This document shows positions 46,337 to 55,938 of a stretch of DNA of 64,000 nucleotides, piece by piece. Origin of the DNA: Gramella sp. MT6 (GTDB lineage Bacteria > Bacteroidota > Bacteroidia > Flavobacteriales > Flavobacteriaceae); NCBI RefSeq assembly GCF_019357415.1, contig NZ_CP048410.1:1116001-1180000 (forward strand). Direction: 5' to 3'. The first letter of the stretch is position 1. Every line of letters starts with the position of its first letter. A program made the translations under genes and the position numbers. The notes beneath the pieces are model-generated. The model made no database searches and was not told the DNA's origin. It saw only the letters and a program-made list of their open reading frames with translations.

Positions 46337-47254
46337 TCAATTATTTAAAACCGACTTTATTTCGGCCATCAATTCTTTCCCGCCATTTTTCAATATTTCA
46401 AGAGCGCAATCTTTACCTAAATTCTCAACTTCGGTAACCGGAATACTTTTCTCTACATCTATCTTATGTTTTCCGTCTAAGCTGAATAAAGCTCCGTGAA
46501 AATGAATATGATCATTTACGATCCTGGCTAAAGCTCCAATAGGGGCTGTACAACCACCTTCAAGCACTTTCAGGAACTCGCGCTCTACGTGAACACATAT
46601 CTCAGACTCCTTATGGTTCAGCAACCTCAGTGCTTCACGACAATATTCGTCATCTTCCATCGCGACAATTAGCATGGCACCCTGTGCTGGTGCCGGGATC
46701 ATCCAGTTAAGATCAATGAAATTCTCTGGTTTTATCTCGATCCTTTCCAGGCCTGCAGCAGCGAAGATTGCTCCATTCCAGTCATTATCGTCAAGCTTCT
46801 GCATGCGGGTATTTACATTTCCGCGAAGATCCACCACTTTATGATCTGGGTATTTATGAAGCCATTGCGCTTTTCTCCTTAAACTTCCTGTAGCAATGGT
46901 TCCTTCTTTTTCCTCTAAAAAATGAACACCTTTATGAACCAGGATATCTTTATTGCTGGCTCTTTTCATCACAGCGCCTTCTACAATTCCTTTGGGTAAA
47001 GCCGTGGGAACATCTTTCATGGAGTGCACAGCAATATCAACTTCGCCCTTGATCATAGCTACGTCAAGGGTTTTGGTGAATATTCCGGTAATTCCCATTT
47101 CGTATAAAGGCTGATCCAGATTCAGATCTCCGGTAGATTTCACAGGGACCAGTTCGGTTTTATGGCCTGTGTGTTCAAGAGCATTTTGTACGGTTTTGGC
47201 CTGCCAGAGCGCTAATTCGCTATCGCGGGTACCAATTCTTATTACTTTGCTCAT
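46337..47254 (-). CDS. hemC: Porphobilinogen deaminase
   Basis: A 305-residue hydroxymethylbilane synthase. The dipyrromethane cofactor is carried by Cys235 in LEGGCTAPIG; the active-site regions GIFTKTLD, HSMKDVPT and GSLRRKAQW are intact. It overlaps hemA by four bases, so the first two genes are translationally coupled. Confidence 0.97.
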   Translation of the reverse strand: MSKVIRIGTRDSELALWQAKTVQNALEHTGHKTELVPVKSTGDLNLDQPLYEMGITGIFTKTLDVAMIKGEVDIAVHSMKDVPTALPKGIVEGAVMKRASNKDILVHKGVHFLEEKEGTIATGSLRRKAQWLHKYPDHKVVDLRGNVNTRMQKLDDNDWNGAIFAAAGLERIEIKPENFIDLNWMIPAPAQGAMLIVAMEDDEYCREALRLLNHKESEICVHVEREFLKVLEGGCTAPIGALARIVNDHIHFHGALFSLDGKHKIDVEKSIPVTEVENLGKDCALEILKNGGKELMAEIKSVLNN

Positions 47255-48507
47255 TTTGTAACTTCTTCTAGGTGAAAGACTTTCTGGATAAGCTCCAGGC
47301 TTTCATCTGTGGTTTGGCTGTCTTCTTTTAAATGATTGGCGAAGTGTTTCATGATCTTTTGGATGATCCTGTTACTTACAATTTCAGCCTGCTCATCATT
47401 GAAGTCTGATATCTTTTTACGTTGAAAATCCAGTTCAGCATCCTTCATCATTTTTAGCTTTTTCTTTAAAGCCTTAATGGTTGGTGCAAATTTTCTGGTT
47501 TCCAGCCACTTGTTAAAATCATTTTCTACCTCTGCAATGATCTCTTTCGCCTGAGGAATAAATTGTCTGCGCCTTTCCAGGGTTTCATCGGTCATTTGAG
47601 AAAGATGATCGAGATGGATCAACTTTACATTTTCCAGTTCATGAACATCATCTGAAACATTCTTTGGAATAGAAAGATCCAGAATTAAAAGCTCTTTTTT
47701 CGGATAAATAAGCTCCTTGGAGATAGTAGGGTTGTGAGCTCCGGTAGCCACAATAAGAATATCGCTGTTCCTTATCTCAGCCTGCAGATCTGCATAATCT
47801 TTAACGATGAGGTTAAATTTACCGGCGATCTTTTCGGCCTTGTCCTTAGTCCGGTTTATTAAAGTAATATGGTTGTTCCTGGTATGTTTTACCAGGTTTT
47901 CACAAGTATTTCTTCCAATTTTACCGGTTCCAAAAAGAAGGATGTTCTTTTCTGAAATATTTTCAATATGCTTTAATATGTATTGAACCGAGGCAAATGA
48001 AACTGAAGTAGCTCCGCTGGAGATCTCGGTTTCATTCTTAATGCGCTTGCTGGCCTGGATAACCGCATTTACAAGTCTCTCTAAGAATGCATTTACCAGG
48101 CCTAATTTCTTAGATCTTATAAAAGCAACTTTAAGCTGACTAATAATTTCGAAATCCCCCAGGATCTGACTGTCCAAACCTGTTCCCACTTTAAAAATAT
48201 GTGAGATCGCCTGTTTGTTCTTAAATACATAAGCTACTTTTTCGAATTCCTCCACGGTACCGTGAGTATGTTCGCAAAGCAGTTTTATTAGCTGAAATGG
48301 ATGTTGCGCGAATCCGTAGATCTCGGTTCGGTTACAGGTAGAAGTCACTAAAATACCGTCAATACCTTCCTCTTTAGCCTGTTCAAGAAGTCTTTGCTTA
48401 GATTCCTCGGTAAGGCTAAAGTGGCCTCTTATCTCTGCATCGGCCTTCTTGTAGCTTAAACCTATGGTATAAAAGTGTTTTCCTTTAGAAATGTGATAAT
48501 CTTCCAT
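47251..48507 (-). CDS. hemA: Glutamyl-tRNA reductase
   Basis: A 418-residue enzyme that reduces glutamyl-tRNA(Glu) to glutamate semialdehyde, the first committed step of the C5 heme pathway. The catalytic Cys58 lies in VTSTCNRTEIYG, the NADPH-binding GTGKIGRNTCENL is near 190, and the C-terminal dimerisation helices follow. It heads the reverse heme operon, with a -7-like box 26 bases upstream and a palindrome about 85 bases upstream. The next enzyme, HemL, is not encoded in the window. Confidence 0.97.
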   Translation of the reverse strand: MEDYHISKGKHFYTIGLSYKKADAEIRGHFSLTEESKQRLLEQAKEEGIDGILVTSTCNRTEIYGFAQHPFQLIKLLCEHTHGTVEEFEKVAYVFKNKQAISHIFKVGTGLDSQILGDFEIISQLKVAFIRSKKLGLVNAFLERLVNAVIQASKRIKNETEISSGATSVSFASVQYILKHIENISEKNILLFGTGKIGRNTCENLVKHTRNNHITLINRTKDKAEKIAGKFNLIVKDYADLQAEIRNSDILIVATGAHNPTISKELIYPKKELLILDLSIPKNVSDDVHELENVKLIHLDHLSQMTDETLERRRQFIPQAKEIIAEVENDFNKWLETRKFAPTIKALKKKLKMMKDAELDFQRKKISDFNDEQAEIVSNRIIQKIMKHFANHLKEDSQTTDESLELIQKVFHLEEVTK

Positions 48508-48532
48508 GTATCTGTTTAGGTGGACACGGCAG

Positions 48533-48540
48533 CAAAATTA
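48533..48540 (-). promoter_or_regulatory. Possible -7 box for the heme operon
   Basis: On the reverse strand TAATTTTG fits TAnnTTTG and lies 26 bases before the hemA ATG. A TTTTTG stands 14 bases further upstream, closer than the usual -33 spacing. Confidence 0.45.
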
Positions 48541-48591
48541 ATATAAGCTTAAATCAAAAAGTAACGCTTGAGGCACTAAATGTGTCGATAG

Positions 48592-48605
48592 ATGATAATT
48601 ATCAT
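48592..48605. promoter_or_regulatory. Perfect 14-bp palindrome between hemA and the AraC regulator
   Basis: ATGATAATTATCAT equals its own reverse complement. It lies between the probable hemA promoter (48533-48540, reverse) and the AraC-gene promoter (48636-48643, forward). The sequence resembles Fur-type boxes, which are built from GATAAT/ATTATC units, though the arms are joined without the usual central base. An operator for iron- or heme-dependent control of both directions is plausible. Confidence 0.6.
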
Positions 48606-48635
48606 GAAAATAAGACTGAAAAGATGAAAATGCCC

Positions 48636-48643
48636 TACTTTTG
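48636..48643 (+). promoter_or_regulatory. Probable -7 box (TAnnTTTG) for the AraC-family gene
   Basis: TACTTTTG matches TAnnTTTG, 66 bases before the ATG at 48710 and about 30 after the palindrome. No clear -33 element is seen. Confidence 0.45.
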
Positions 48644-48709
48644 TAGTAATGATAGTCGGTTTAGAGCGATTAGTTTAGATTGATTCTAAATAAATAAAAA
48701 TTGGATCCT

Positions 48710-49600
48710 ATGGAAGATCACTTAAAAAATAACGCTGTAAGTATCTCTGAAGAGATAAAGATCGAAGATGGTTTTTTCATTCTTAAGTTTCAGAATGATA
48801 CTTCAGATACCAAGCTCATGTCCAGGGAAATAGATAATAGTTTTATCCAGTTCCATTTCAATGTAAAAGGTGCCAGTAAGTTTCTTTTTAATAATGGTAA
48901 TTACGAATTGCCATTGGCCGAAGAGAATTCACTTTTGCTTTATAACCCTCAAAGGGACTTGCCTTTGAATGTTTCTTTAGAACCTGAATCCTGGCTTATA
49001 TCACTGGTGATCTCTATCAAAAAATTTCACGCACTTTTTTCACAAGAGGCAGATTATATCACTTTTTTAAGTGCAGATAATAAGGACAAGAAATATTATA
49101 AGGATGCGGCGATTTCTCCATCTATGGCAGTGGTTTTGAACCAGTTAATGAACTTCAATCTAACGCCCAGTATTAAAAATTTATATTTCAAGGCCAAGGC
49201 TTTTGAATTATTGAGTCTATACTTTAATAAAGCTGAAAACCCAGATCTTGAGCAATGTCCTTTTTTAAGCGATGAAGAAAATATTAAAAAGATAAGAAGA
49301 GCTAAGGATATTGTAATAGCCCGTATGGCTGAACCACCTTCGTTGCAAGAACTTTCCGAAGAAATTGGATTGAGTTTGAAAAAACTGAAAGAAGGTTTTA
49401 AGCAGATCTACGGCGATTCGGTTTATAGTTTTCTGTTCGATTATAAAATGGAGTATGCCCGGAAATTACTGGAAACAGGTGAATATAATGTGAATGAAGT
49501 GGGGTTGAAAGTTGGCTATAGTACTGCCAGCCATTTTATCGCCGGGTTCAAAAAGAAATTCGGTACTACCCCGAAAAAGTATACACTTTCAGTAAATTAA
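48710..49600 (+). CDS. AraC-family transcriptional regulator
   Basis: A 296-residue regulator from the ATG at 48710; an in-frame TTG nine bases earlier is possible. The first 190 residues are a strand-rich sensing domain. The C-terminal 100 hold the double helix-turn-helix: LQELSEEIGLSLKKLKEGFK and EVGLKVGYSTASHFIAGFKKKFGTTPKKY. It is divergent from hemA and upstream of hemH, across the palindrome, so control of heme genes is a reasonable inference. Similar regulators respond to siderophores or iron in other bacteria. Confidence 0.9.
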   Translation: MEDHLKNNAVSISEEIKIEDGFFILKFQNDTSDTKLMSREIDNSFIQFHFNVKGASKFLFNNGNYELPLAEENSLLLYNPQRDLPLNVSLEPESWLISLVISIKKFHALFSQEADYITFLSADNKDKKYYKDAAISPSMAVVLNQLMNFNLTPSIKNLYFKAKAFELLSLYFNKAENPDLEQCPFLSDEENIKKIRRAKDIVIARMAEPPSLQELSEEIGLSLKKLKEGFKQIYGDSVYSFLFDYKMEYARKLLETGEYNVNEVGLKVGYSTASHFIAGFKKKFGTTPKKYTLSVN

Positions 49601-49606
49601 ATATCA

Positions 49607-50317
49607 ATGAAATTACTTCTTACCGTTTTTATCACTTTACTATTTTCTATTAGCCTTACTGCCCAGAAGAAAGTTCTGATCTTTCATGAAACCGAGGATT
49701 ACAGGCATGAGTCGATTGAGGATGGAATTCAGGCGATTCAACAAATAGGAGATGAGAACAATTTCAAAACCATTGTTAGCCGGGACAGTAATTTTTTTAC
49801 CGAGAATGACCTGAATTCTCTGGATCTTATAATTTTTCTGAATACAGAGGGAGATATTTTGAATATGGAGGAACAAACTGCTTTTCAGAATTATATGGAT
49901 AGTTGCGGTAATTTCTTCGGTATTCATGCTGCTGCAGATACAGAGCAGGATTGGTTCTGGTATGGTGAGCTGGTAGGAGCTTATTTTACAGGACATCCAC
50001 CAATCCAGGAGGCGGTTATTAATATAAAAATGCCTCAGCATTTGACGGTGGAACATTTACCTGAACCCTGGGAAAGAAGAGATGAATGGTATAATTATGA
50101 AAATATTGGTAGTGGATTAAATATTTTAATGACCGTCGATGAAAACTCATATGAAGGAGGCGAAAATGGGGATTTTCATCCCATTGCATGGTTTCAGAAT
50201 TATCGCGGTGGCGGAAAATCTGTATATACAGGTTTAGGCCATACTTCAGAATCCTATTCTGAACCAAATTTCCTGGAACATTTAAGCAAGTGTATTGAAT
50301 TTGCAACCATGGATTAA
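49607..50317 (+). CDS. ThuA-domain protein, exported
   Basis: A 236-residue protein with signal peptide (to about residue 20, SLTAQKK) and a class I glutamine-amidotransferase-like ThuA domain: VLIFHETEDYRHESI near 23, FFGIHAAADTE near 104, WYNYENIG near 160 and YTGLGHTSESY near 207. ThuA proteins are often tied to sugar use, but the biochemical role is not clear. It starts six bases after the AraC-type gene. Confidence 0.85.
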   Translation: MKLLLTVFITLLFSISLTAQKKVLIFHETEDYRHESIEDGIQAIQQIGDENNFKTIVSRDSNFFTENDLNSLDLIIFLNTEGDILNMEEQTAFQNYMDSCGNFFGIHAAADTEQDWFWYGELVGAYFTGHPPIQEAVINIKMPQHLTVEHLPEPWERRDEWYNYENIGSGLNILMTVDENSYEGGENGDFHPIAWFQNYRGGGKSVYTGLGHTSESYSEPNFLEHLSKCIEFATMD

Positions 50318-50403
50318 AAATTATTCTATCATAGAAAACTACGATAGCAAAGAAGGACAAAGAATTATACAGAATATTATTTTTGAGTTGAAAAAGAAAA
50401 ATT

Positions 50404-51438
50404 ATGAGTAAAGGTGTACTGATGGTTAACCTGGGTTCCCCCGATAGTACCGACCCAAAAGATGTAAAGAAATACCTCGGTGAGTTCCTTATGGATGAGC
50501 GCGTGATCGATGTTCCTTACTGGGCACGCACGCTGTTGGTTAAAGGAATTATTCTGAACACACGTCCTAAAAAATCTGCAGAGGCCTACCAGAAGATCTG
50601 GTGGGAAGAAGGTTCACCTTTAATTGTGCTTTCGGAGAGACTACAATCTAAGATCGATGATCAAACCTCTATTCCAATTGCTTTGGCCATGAGGTATGGC
50701 ACACCGAGTATCAAGCAGGGGCTTCAGGAATTACATGATAAAGGAGTAGATGAGGTTTTACTTTTTCCATTATATCCTCAATTCGCGATGGCCACCACCG
50801 AAACTATTCTGGTCCTTGCTGAAGAACTTAGAAAAGAGCATTTCCCTGAAATGAGCTTTACAACTGTTCCGCCTTTCTATAACCATTCAGATTATATAAG
50901 AACCCTTGGAAACAGTATTGCTGAATCCCTGAAGGATGTGGAATACGAGCACCTTCTATTTTCATATCACGGGGTACCAGAAAGACATATTAGAAAAAGT
51001 GATATTACCAATTCGCATTGTAAGATAGATGGCTCCTGCTGCCAGTCGGCTTCTACGGCTCATCAGTTCTGTTACCGCCATCAATGTTATGAGACCACCC
51101 GTCTTGTGGCTGAATATCTTGGGATGAAACCAAATACATATAGCGTTTCTTTCCAGTCCAGGCTAGGATTCGATCCGTGGTTAAAACCATATACAGATAG
51201 AACTATTGAAAGATTCGGCAAACAGGGGATGAAGAAATTGGCTATAGTTACGCCGGCATTCGTTTCAGACTGTTTGGAAACTTTAGAAGAGATCGCGATG
51301 GAAGGCGAAGAGATCTTTCATGAAGTTGGTGGAAAGGAATTTACTGTTGTTCCCTGTCTTAATGACAGAGATGAATGGGTAAAAGTTTTATCGAGATGGA
51401 TCGATGAATGGGCTCACCAAAAGCCGGTCGAGGCTTAA
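50404..51438 (+). CDS. hemH: Ferrochelatase
   Basis: A 344-residue enzyme that inserts Fe2+ into protoporphyrin IX. The metal-binding His189 lies in SYHGVPERH, and the conserved Glu in SDCLETLEEI near 290. An insert with several Cys (CKIDGSCCQ, CYRHQC) could bind an iron-sulfur cluster or metal; such Cys occur in some bacterial ferrochelatases. Its stop overlaps the MATE gene start by one base. Confidence 0.97.
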   Translation: MSKGVLMVNLGSPDSTDPKDVKKYLGEFLMDERVIDVPYWARTLLVKGIILNTRPKKSAEAYQKIWWEEGSPLIVLSERLQSKIDDQTSIPIALAMRYGTPSIKQGLQELHDKGVDEVLLFPLYPQFAMATTETILVLAEELRKEHFPEMSFTTVPPFYNHSDYIRTLGNSIAESLKDVEYEHLLFSYHGVPERHIRKSDITNSHCKIDGSCCQSASTAHQFCYRHQCYETTRLVAEYLGMKPNTYSVSFQSRLGFDPWLKPYTDRTIERFGKQGMKKLAIVTPAFVSDCLETLEEIAMEGEEIFHEVGGKEFTVVPCLNDRDEWVKVLSRWIDEWAHQKPVEA

Positions 51439-52778
51439 TGGCCGTTCGGAATTCTAAAGAGCTGGGTGAAAAGCCTATTGGGAAGCTGTTAATTCAGCAA
51501 GCCGTTCCCGCATCTGTCGGGATCTTGGTTATGTCCCTTAATATTCTTGTAGATACCATTTTTGTTGGAAACTGGATAGGACCTATAGCTATTGCGGCTA
51601 TAAATGTGGTGCTTCCGGTTTCATTTTTTATAGCCGCATTGGGAATGGCCATTGGGATAGGTGGTTCTTCGATTATTTCACGAGCCCTTGGTGCCGATGA
51701 TAATTATAAGGCGCTTAAGACCTTTGGGAACCAGATCACGCTTACTATCTTACTTTCTAGTGCGCTGGTAATACCAGGTCTCATATTCGTGGATAGTCTG
51801 ATTCCCGCTTTTGGTGGAAAAGGGGAAATATTCGATCCTGCCAAAATATACTATATCATTGTTCTATGCGGAGTCCCATTTCTGGCGCTGGCTATGATGG
51901 GGAATAATGTGATAAGGGCAGAGGGAAAACCCAGGTTTGCGATGACCGCGATGATCATCCCGTCTGTTGCCAACCTGATCCTAGATTATATTCTTATTAA
52001 CCAGTTGGATATGGGAATGCAGGGTGCAGCGCTTGCTACTACAGCATCTTACGTTTTCTGTCTGGGATATATCGTATGGTTCTTCTTATCTAAAAATTCA
52101 GAATTAAAGATAAGTGCGACGCACTTTAGACTGGATATCCCGATCTTAAAGGAAATGTCTTCCCTTGGTGCGGTTACCCTGGCGCGACAGGCGGTTGTGA
52201 GCATTACCTATCTTTTGATGAACAATATTCTTTTTGATCTGGGAGGTGAAGATTCGGTAACAGTATATGCGATTATTGCCAGAATGCTAATGTTTGCGTT
52301 ATTTCCTGTGCTGGGAGTAACACAGGGATTTCTGCCAATTGCCGGTTTTAACTATGGGGCGCAAAAATTTGGAAGGGTTCGAAAAAGTATAAATACCGCT
52401 ATTATATATTCTTCAGTAATGGGCCTTTTGATCTTTCTGGGCATTATGTTTTTCGCGCCAGATATCGTAAGGATATTTACCGATGAAGCTTCGATAATTG
52501 AACAGACCCCTTCAGCAATGCGTTGGGTTTTTGCAGCAATACCTATAGTGACCATTCAGTTGATCGGGGCGGCCTATTTTCAGGCCATTGGGAAGGCTAT
52601 TCCAGCATTTCTATTAACGTTATCCAGGCAGGGATTCATCTTTATTCCTCTGGTTTTAGTATTGCCATATTTTTATGGTGAGATCGGTGTTTGGATCTCC
52701 TTTCCTATAGCAGATCTTCTTTCAACCATTATCACCGCTTATTTTCTAAACCGTGAGATCGTAAGGACCCTGAAATAA
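51438..52778 (+). CDS. MATE-family efflux transporter
   Basis: A 446-residue membrane protein with about 12 predicted helices and the MATE signature near the start (SLNILVDTIFVGNWIGPIAIAA). The ATG at 51438 overlaps the hemH stop (TAATG). MATE proteins export cationic organic compounds using Na+ or H+. Coupling to hemH suggests a link to porphyrin or heme handling, but this may only reflect gene packing. Confidence 0.92.
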   Translation: MAVRNSKELGEKPIGKLLIQQAVPASVGILVMSLNILVDTIFVGNWIGPIAIAAINVVLPVSFFIAALGMAIGIGGSSIISRALGADDNYKALKTFGNQITLTILLSSALVIPGLIFVDSLIPAFGGKGEIFDPAKIYYIIVLCGVPFLALAMMGNNVIRAEGKPRFAMTAMIIPSVANLILDYILINQLDMGMQGAALATTASYVFCLGYIVWFFLSKNSELKISATHFRLDIPILKEMSSLGAVTLARQAVVSITYLLMNNILFDLGGEDSVTVYAIIARMLMFALFPVLGVTQGFLPIAGFNYGAQKFGRVRKSINTAIIYSSVMGLLIFLGIMFFAPDIVRIFTDEASIIEQTPSAMRWVFAAIPIVTIQLIGAAYFQAIGKAIPAFLLTLSRQGFIFIPLVLVLPYFYGEIGVWISFPIADLLSTIITAYFLNREIVRTLK

Positions 52779-52836
52779 GCCTTATTGAAAATTGACTTAA
52801 ATCCTTATCTTTAAAACTTATCTAACCAGCACCTCT

Positions 52837-55800
52837 ATGAATAAAAATCTATTTCAGTTAAGCATTCTTCTATGCTTATTTTTCAACGGAATTTTTATTG
52901 AGCAGACCTCAGCTCAAAACTATGATGAAAAATTATACGATGCTCTGGAATATCGGCTGATAGGACCTTTTAGAGGGGGTAGAAGTGCCGCTGTGACCGG
53001 TGTTCCAAATAAACCAAACCTTTTCTATTTTGGAGCTACAGGAGGAGGAGTATGGAAAACAGAAAATGGTGGCAGAAGCTGGGAAAATATTTCTGACGGT
53101 TATTTTGGTGGATCTATTGGCGCGATTGAAGTTGCAAAAAGCGATCATAATGTGATCTATGTTGGAGGAGGAGAAAAGACCGTTCGCGGGAATGTATCTT
53201 CGGGATACGGAATCTGGAAATCTGAAGATGCCGGCAAAACTTGGACCAGTGGTGGATTAAAAGAAAGCAGACATCTGCCTAGAATAGTAACTCATCCCAA
53301 AGATTATAATACTGTTTACGCAGCCGTTCTGGGGAATATCTATAAGCCAACAGAAGAACGTGGAGTCTATAAATCTACCGATGGTGGTAAGAACTGGAGA
53401 AAGGTATTGTTCTCAAACTCGCAATCTGGAGCGGTCGATCTTACCATGGATCCTAATAATCCAAGGATACTTTACGCTTCTACCTGGAACGTTCAAAGAA
53501 CGCCTTACAGCCTGAGTAGCGGCGGAGAAGGTTCAGCTTTATGGAAAAGTACAGATAGCGGTGAGAGTTGGAAAGAGATCTCAAAAAATAAAGGTTTTCC
53601 GCAGGATACCTTAGGAATCATTGGGGTAACTGTTTCTCCGGTTAACAGCGAACGGGTTTGGGCTATTGTAGAAAATAAAGATAAAGGCGGAGTTTATAGA
53701 AGTGATGATGGTGGAGCTACCTGGGAACTAATTAATGATGACCGCAGCCTGAGGCAAAGAGCCTGGTACTATACCAGAATTTATGCCGATACAGAAGATG
53801 AAGATATAGTGTATGTACTGAACGTAGACTACCATAAAAGTACAGATGGAGGTAAAACTTTTACCTCAGATGAGGCTCCACATGGTGACCACCACGATCT
53901 CTGGATCGCCCCTGAAAATTCTCAGCGCATGATCATGGGTGACGATGGTGGAGCACAGGTGACCTATGATGGCGGAGAAACCTGGAGCACCTATCACAAT
54001 CAACCAACATCACAATTTTACCGGGTCACCACAGATAATGCTTTTCCATATCGAATTTATGCTGCACAGCAGGATAATTCAACAGTAAGAATTAGACATC
54101 GAACTGAAGGTGGAAATATCGATGAAAGCGATTGGGAATCTACCGCAGGAGGAGAAAGCGCTCATATAGCCGTAGATCCTGAAAACAGCGATATCGTCTA
54201 TGGTGGAAGTTATGACGGGTTTTTAACGAGATATAATCATGAGAATGGTACCGTAAGGAGTGTGAGTGTATGGCCCGATAATCCCATGGGGCATGGAGCC
54301 GAGAATCTTAAATACAGATTTCAGTGGAATTTCCCGATCTTCTTTTCTCCTCATGACCCTGATAAACTTTATACGGCTTCAAATCACCTTCACCTGACTA
54401 CCAATGAAGGAGAAAGTTGGAAAGAAATTAGTCCTGATCTCACCAGGAATGATAAGTCAAAGCAAAAGTCTTCCGGAGGTCCAATTACCCAGGATAATAC
54501 TTCCGTAGAATATTACAGCACCATTTTTGCCGCCGCAGAATCCCCGGTAAAGGAGGGAGTTCTTTGGACAGGTAGTGATGACGGACTTATCCACGTTTCT
54601 AAGGATGGTGGTGAGAACTGGGAAAATGTAACTCCTAAGGGAATGCCGGAATGGATGATGATTAACAGTATTGAACCTTCTTCTTTTGATGCGGGAACTG
54701 CGTATGTTGCCGGGACACGATATAAACTTGGAGATTTTGCACCATATTTATATAAAACCACCGACTATGGGAAGTCCTGGAAAAAAATCACTGACGGAAT
54801 AGAAAATGAACATTTCACAAGGGTCTTGAGAGAAGATCCAGAGCAAAAAGGACTGCTTTATGCAGGGACCGAAACCGGGATGTACATCTCTTTTGACGAT
54901 GGAGCAAACTGGAAAAAGTTTCAGTTGAATCTGCCAATCGTACCTATTACAGATCTTGCCATCAAAGACAATAATCTTATAGTGGCAACACAGGGCAGAA
55001 GTCTCTGGATCATTGATGATCTAACGCTTATTCATCAGTTAAGTAAAGCAGATAATGGTTCAAATTTTCTTTTCAAGCCGAAAGATAGTTACAGGATGAG
55101 CGGAAGCTCTTCTAAATCTCTTACGGCCGGGACCAATCATCCGGCAGGAGTGATGACCTATTTTTATCTTAAGGATCCAAAGGATAAAGAAGTAAAACTT
55201 AGTTATCTGACCACCTCTAACGATACTATTCAAAGTTTTAGCACCGCAGATGACAAGAATAAACTTGAGGTCGAAGAAGGAGCGAATATGCATACCTGGA
55301 ATATGCGAGGTAAAGGAGCTGAGAAACTAGAAGGTATGATCCTTTGGTGGGCAAGTACCGAAGCTCCGCAGGCAGTTCCGGGCACCTATCAGGTGGTTTT
55401 GGAAGTTGGTGATGAGGTATTAACGCAGGAATTTGAAATATTACCTGATGCAAATGCTGAAGCGGATATTGCAGGCATGCAGAAGCAATATGATTTTATT
55501 AGCGATGTGAATAAGACAGTAGATAAAGCCCATAATTCTATCAGGAAAATTAGAAATATCGAAGCTCAGCTAAAGGATTTTCAGAAACAGTATAAAGGAA
55601 ACGATAAGGTGCAGCCCCTCATCGAAAAGGCTGAAACTCTTAGCGAGCAACTTTCTGAGATCGAGAATGCGCTTTATCAAACAAAGAACAGAAGTAATCA
55701 GGATCCGTTGAATTTCCCAATCAAGCTAACAAATAAACTTGCGCATTTAAACAGTCTGGTAAGTATGGATGATTTCCCACCAACAACCCAGGATGTTATG

Positions 55801-55938
55801 GTGAAGAATGAACTTACAGCAAAGATCAATGCTGAACTGGATAAATTTGATAGCTTGCTGGCAGATGAGATCAAAGAATTTAACAAACAGTTCAATGAAA
55901 TGGATCTGAACTATGTATTTGTACAGGCTGAAGAATAA
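52837..55938 (+). CDS. Secreted Asp-box beta-propeller protein (VPS10/sortilin-like)
   Basis: A 1033-residue exported protein with signal peptide (to about residue 26, TSAQN). I count eleven Asp-box-like motifs of the S/T-x-D-x-G-x-x-W kind, among them TENGGRSW, SEDAGKTW, STDGGKNW, STDSGESW, SDDGGATW, YDGGETW and SKDGGENW. They suggest one or two large propellers (about 40-720). A strand-rich region and a C-terminal coiled coil (about 870-1000) follow. There is no type IX sorting tail. Such proteins are often labelled glycosyl hydrolase, but no catalytic residues can be named. It overlaps hemJ by one base. Confidence 0.85.
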   Translation: MNKNLFQLSILLCLFFNGIFIEQTSAQNYDEKLYDALEYRLIGPFRGGRSAAVTGVPNKPNLFYFGATGGGVWKTENGGRSWENISDGYFGGSIGAIEVAKSDHNVIYVGGGEKTVRGNVSSGYGIWKSEDAGKTWTSGGLKESRHLPRIVTHPKDYNTVYAAVLGNIYKPTEERGVYKSTDGGKNWRKVLFSNSQSGAVDLTMDPNNPRILYASTWNVQRTPYSLSSGGEGSALWKSTDSGESWKEISKNKGFPQDTLGIIGVTVSPVNSERVWAIVENKDKGGVYRSDDGGATWELINDDRSLRQRAWYYTRIYADTEDEDIVYVLNVDYHKSTDGGKTFTSDEAPHGDHHDLWIAPENSQRMIMGDDGGAQVTYDGGETWSTYHNQPTSQFYRVTTDNAFPYRIYAAQQDNSTVRIRHRTEGGNIDESDWESTAGGESAHIAVDPENSDIVYGGSYDGFLTRYNHENGTVRSVSVWPDNPMGHGAENLKYRFQWNFPIFFSPHDPDKLYTASNHLHLTTNEGESWKEISPDLTRNDKSKQKSSGGPITQDNTSVEYYSTIFAAAESPVKEGVLWTGSDDGLIHVSKDGGENWENVTPKGMPEWMMINSIEPSSFDAGTAYVAGTRYKLGDFAPYLYKTTDYGKSWKKITDGIENEHFTRVLREDPEQKGLLYAGTETGMYISFDDGANWKKFQLNLPIVPITDLAIKDNNLIVATQGRSLWIIDDLTLIHQLSKADNGSNFLFKPKDSYRMSGSSSKSLTAGTNHPAGVMTYFYLKDPKDKEVKLSYLTTSNDTIQSFSTADDKNKLEVEEGANMHTWNMRGKGAEKLEGMILWWASTEAPQAVPGTYQVVLEVGDEVLTQEFEILPDANAEADIAGMQKQYDFISDVNKTVDKAHNSIRKIRNIEAQLKDFQKQYKGNDKVQPLIEKAETLSEQLSEIENALYQTKNRSNQDPLNFPIKLTNKLAHLNSLVSMDDFPPTTQDVMVKNELTAKINAELDKFDSLLADEIKEFNKQFNEMDLNYVFVQAEE

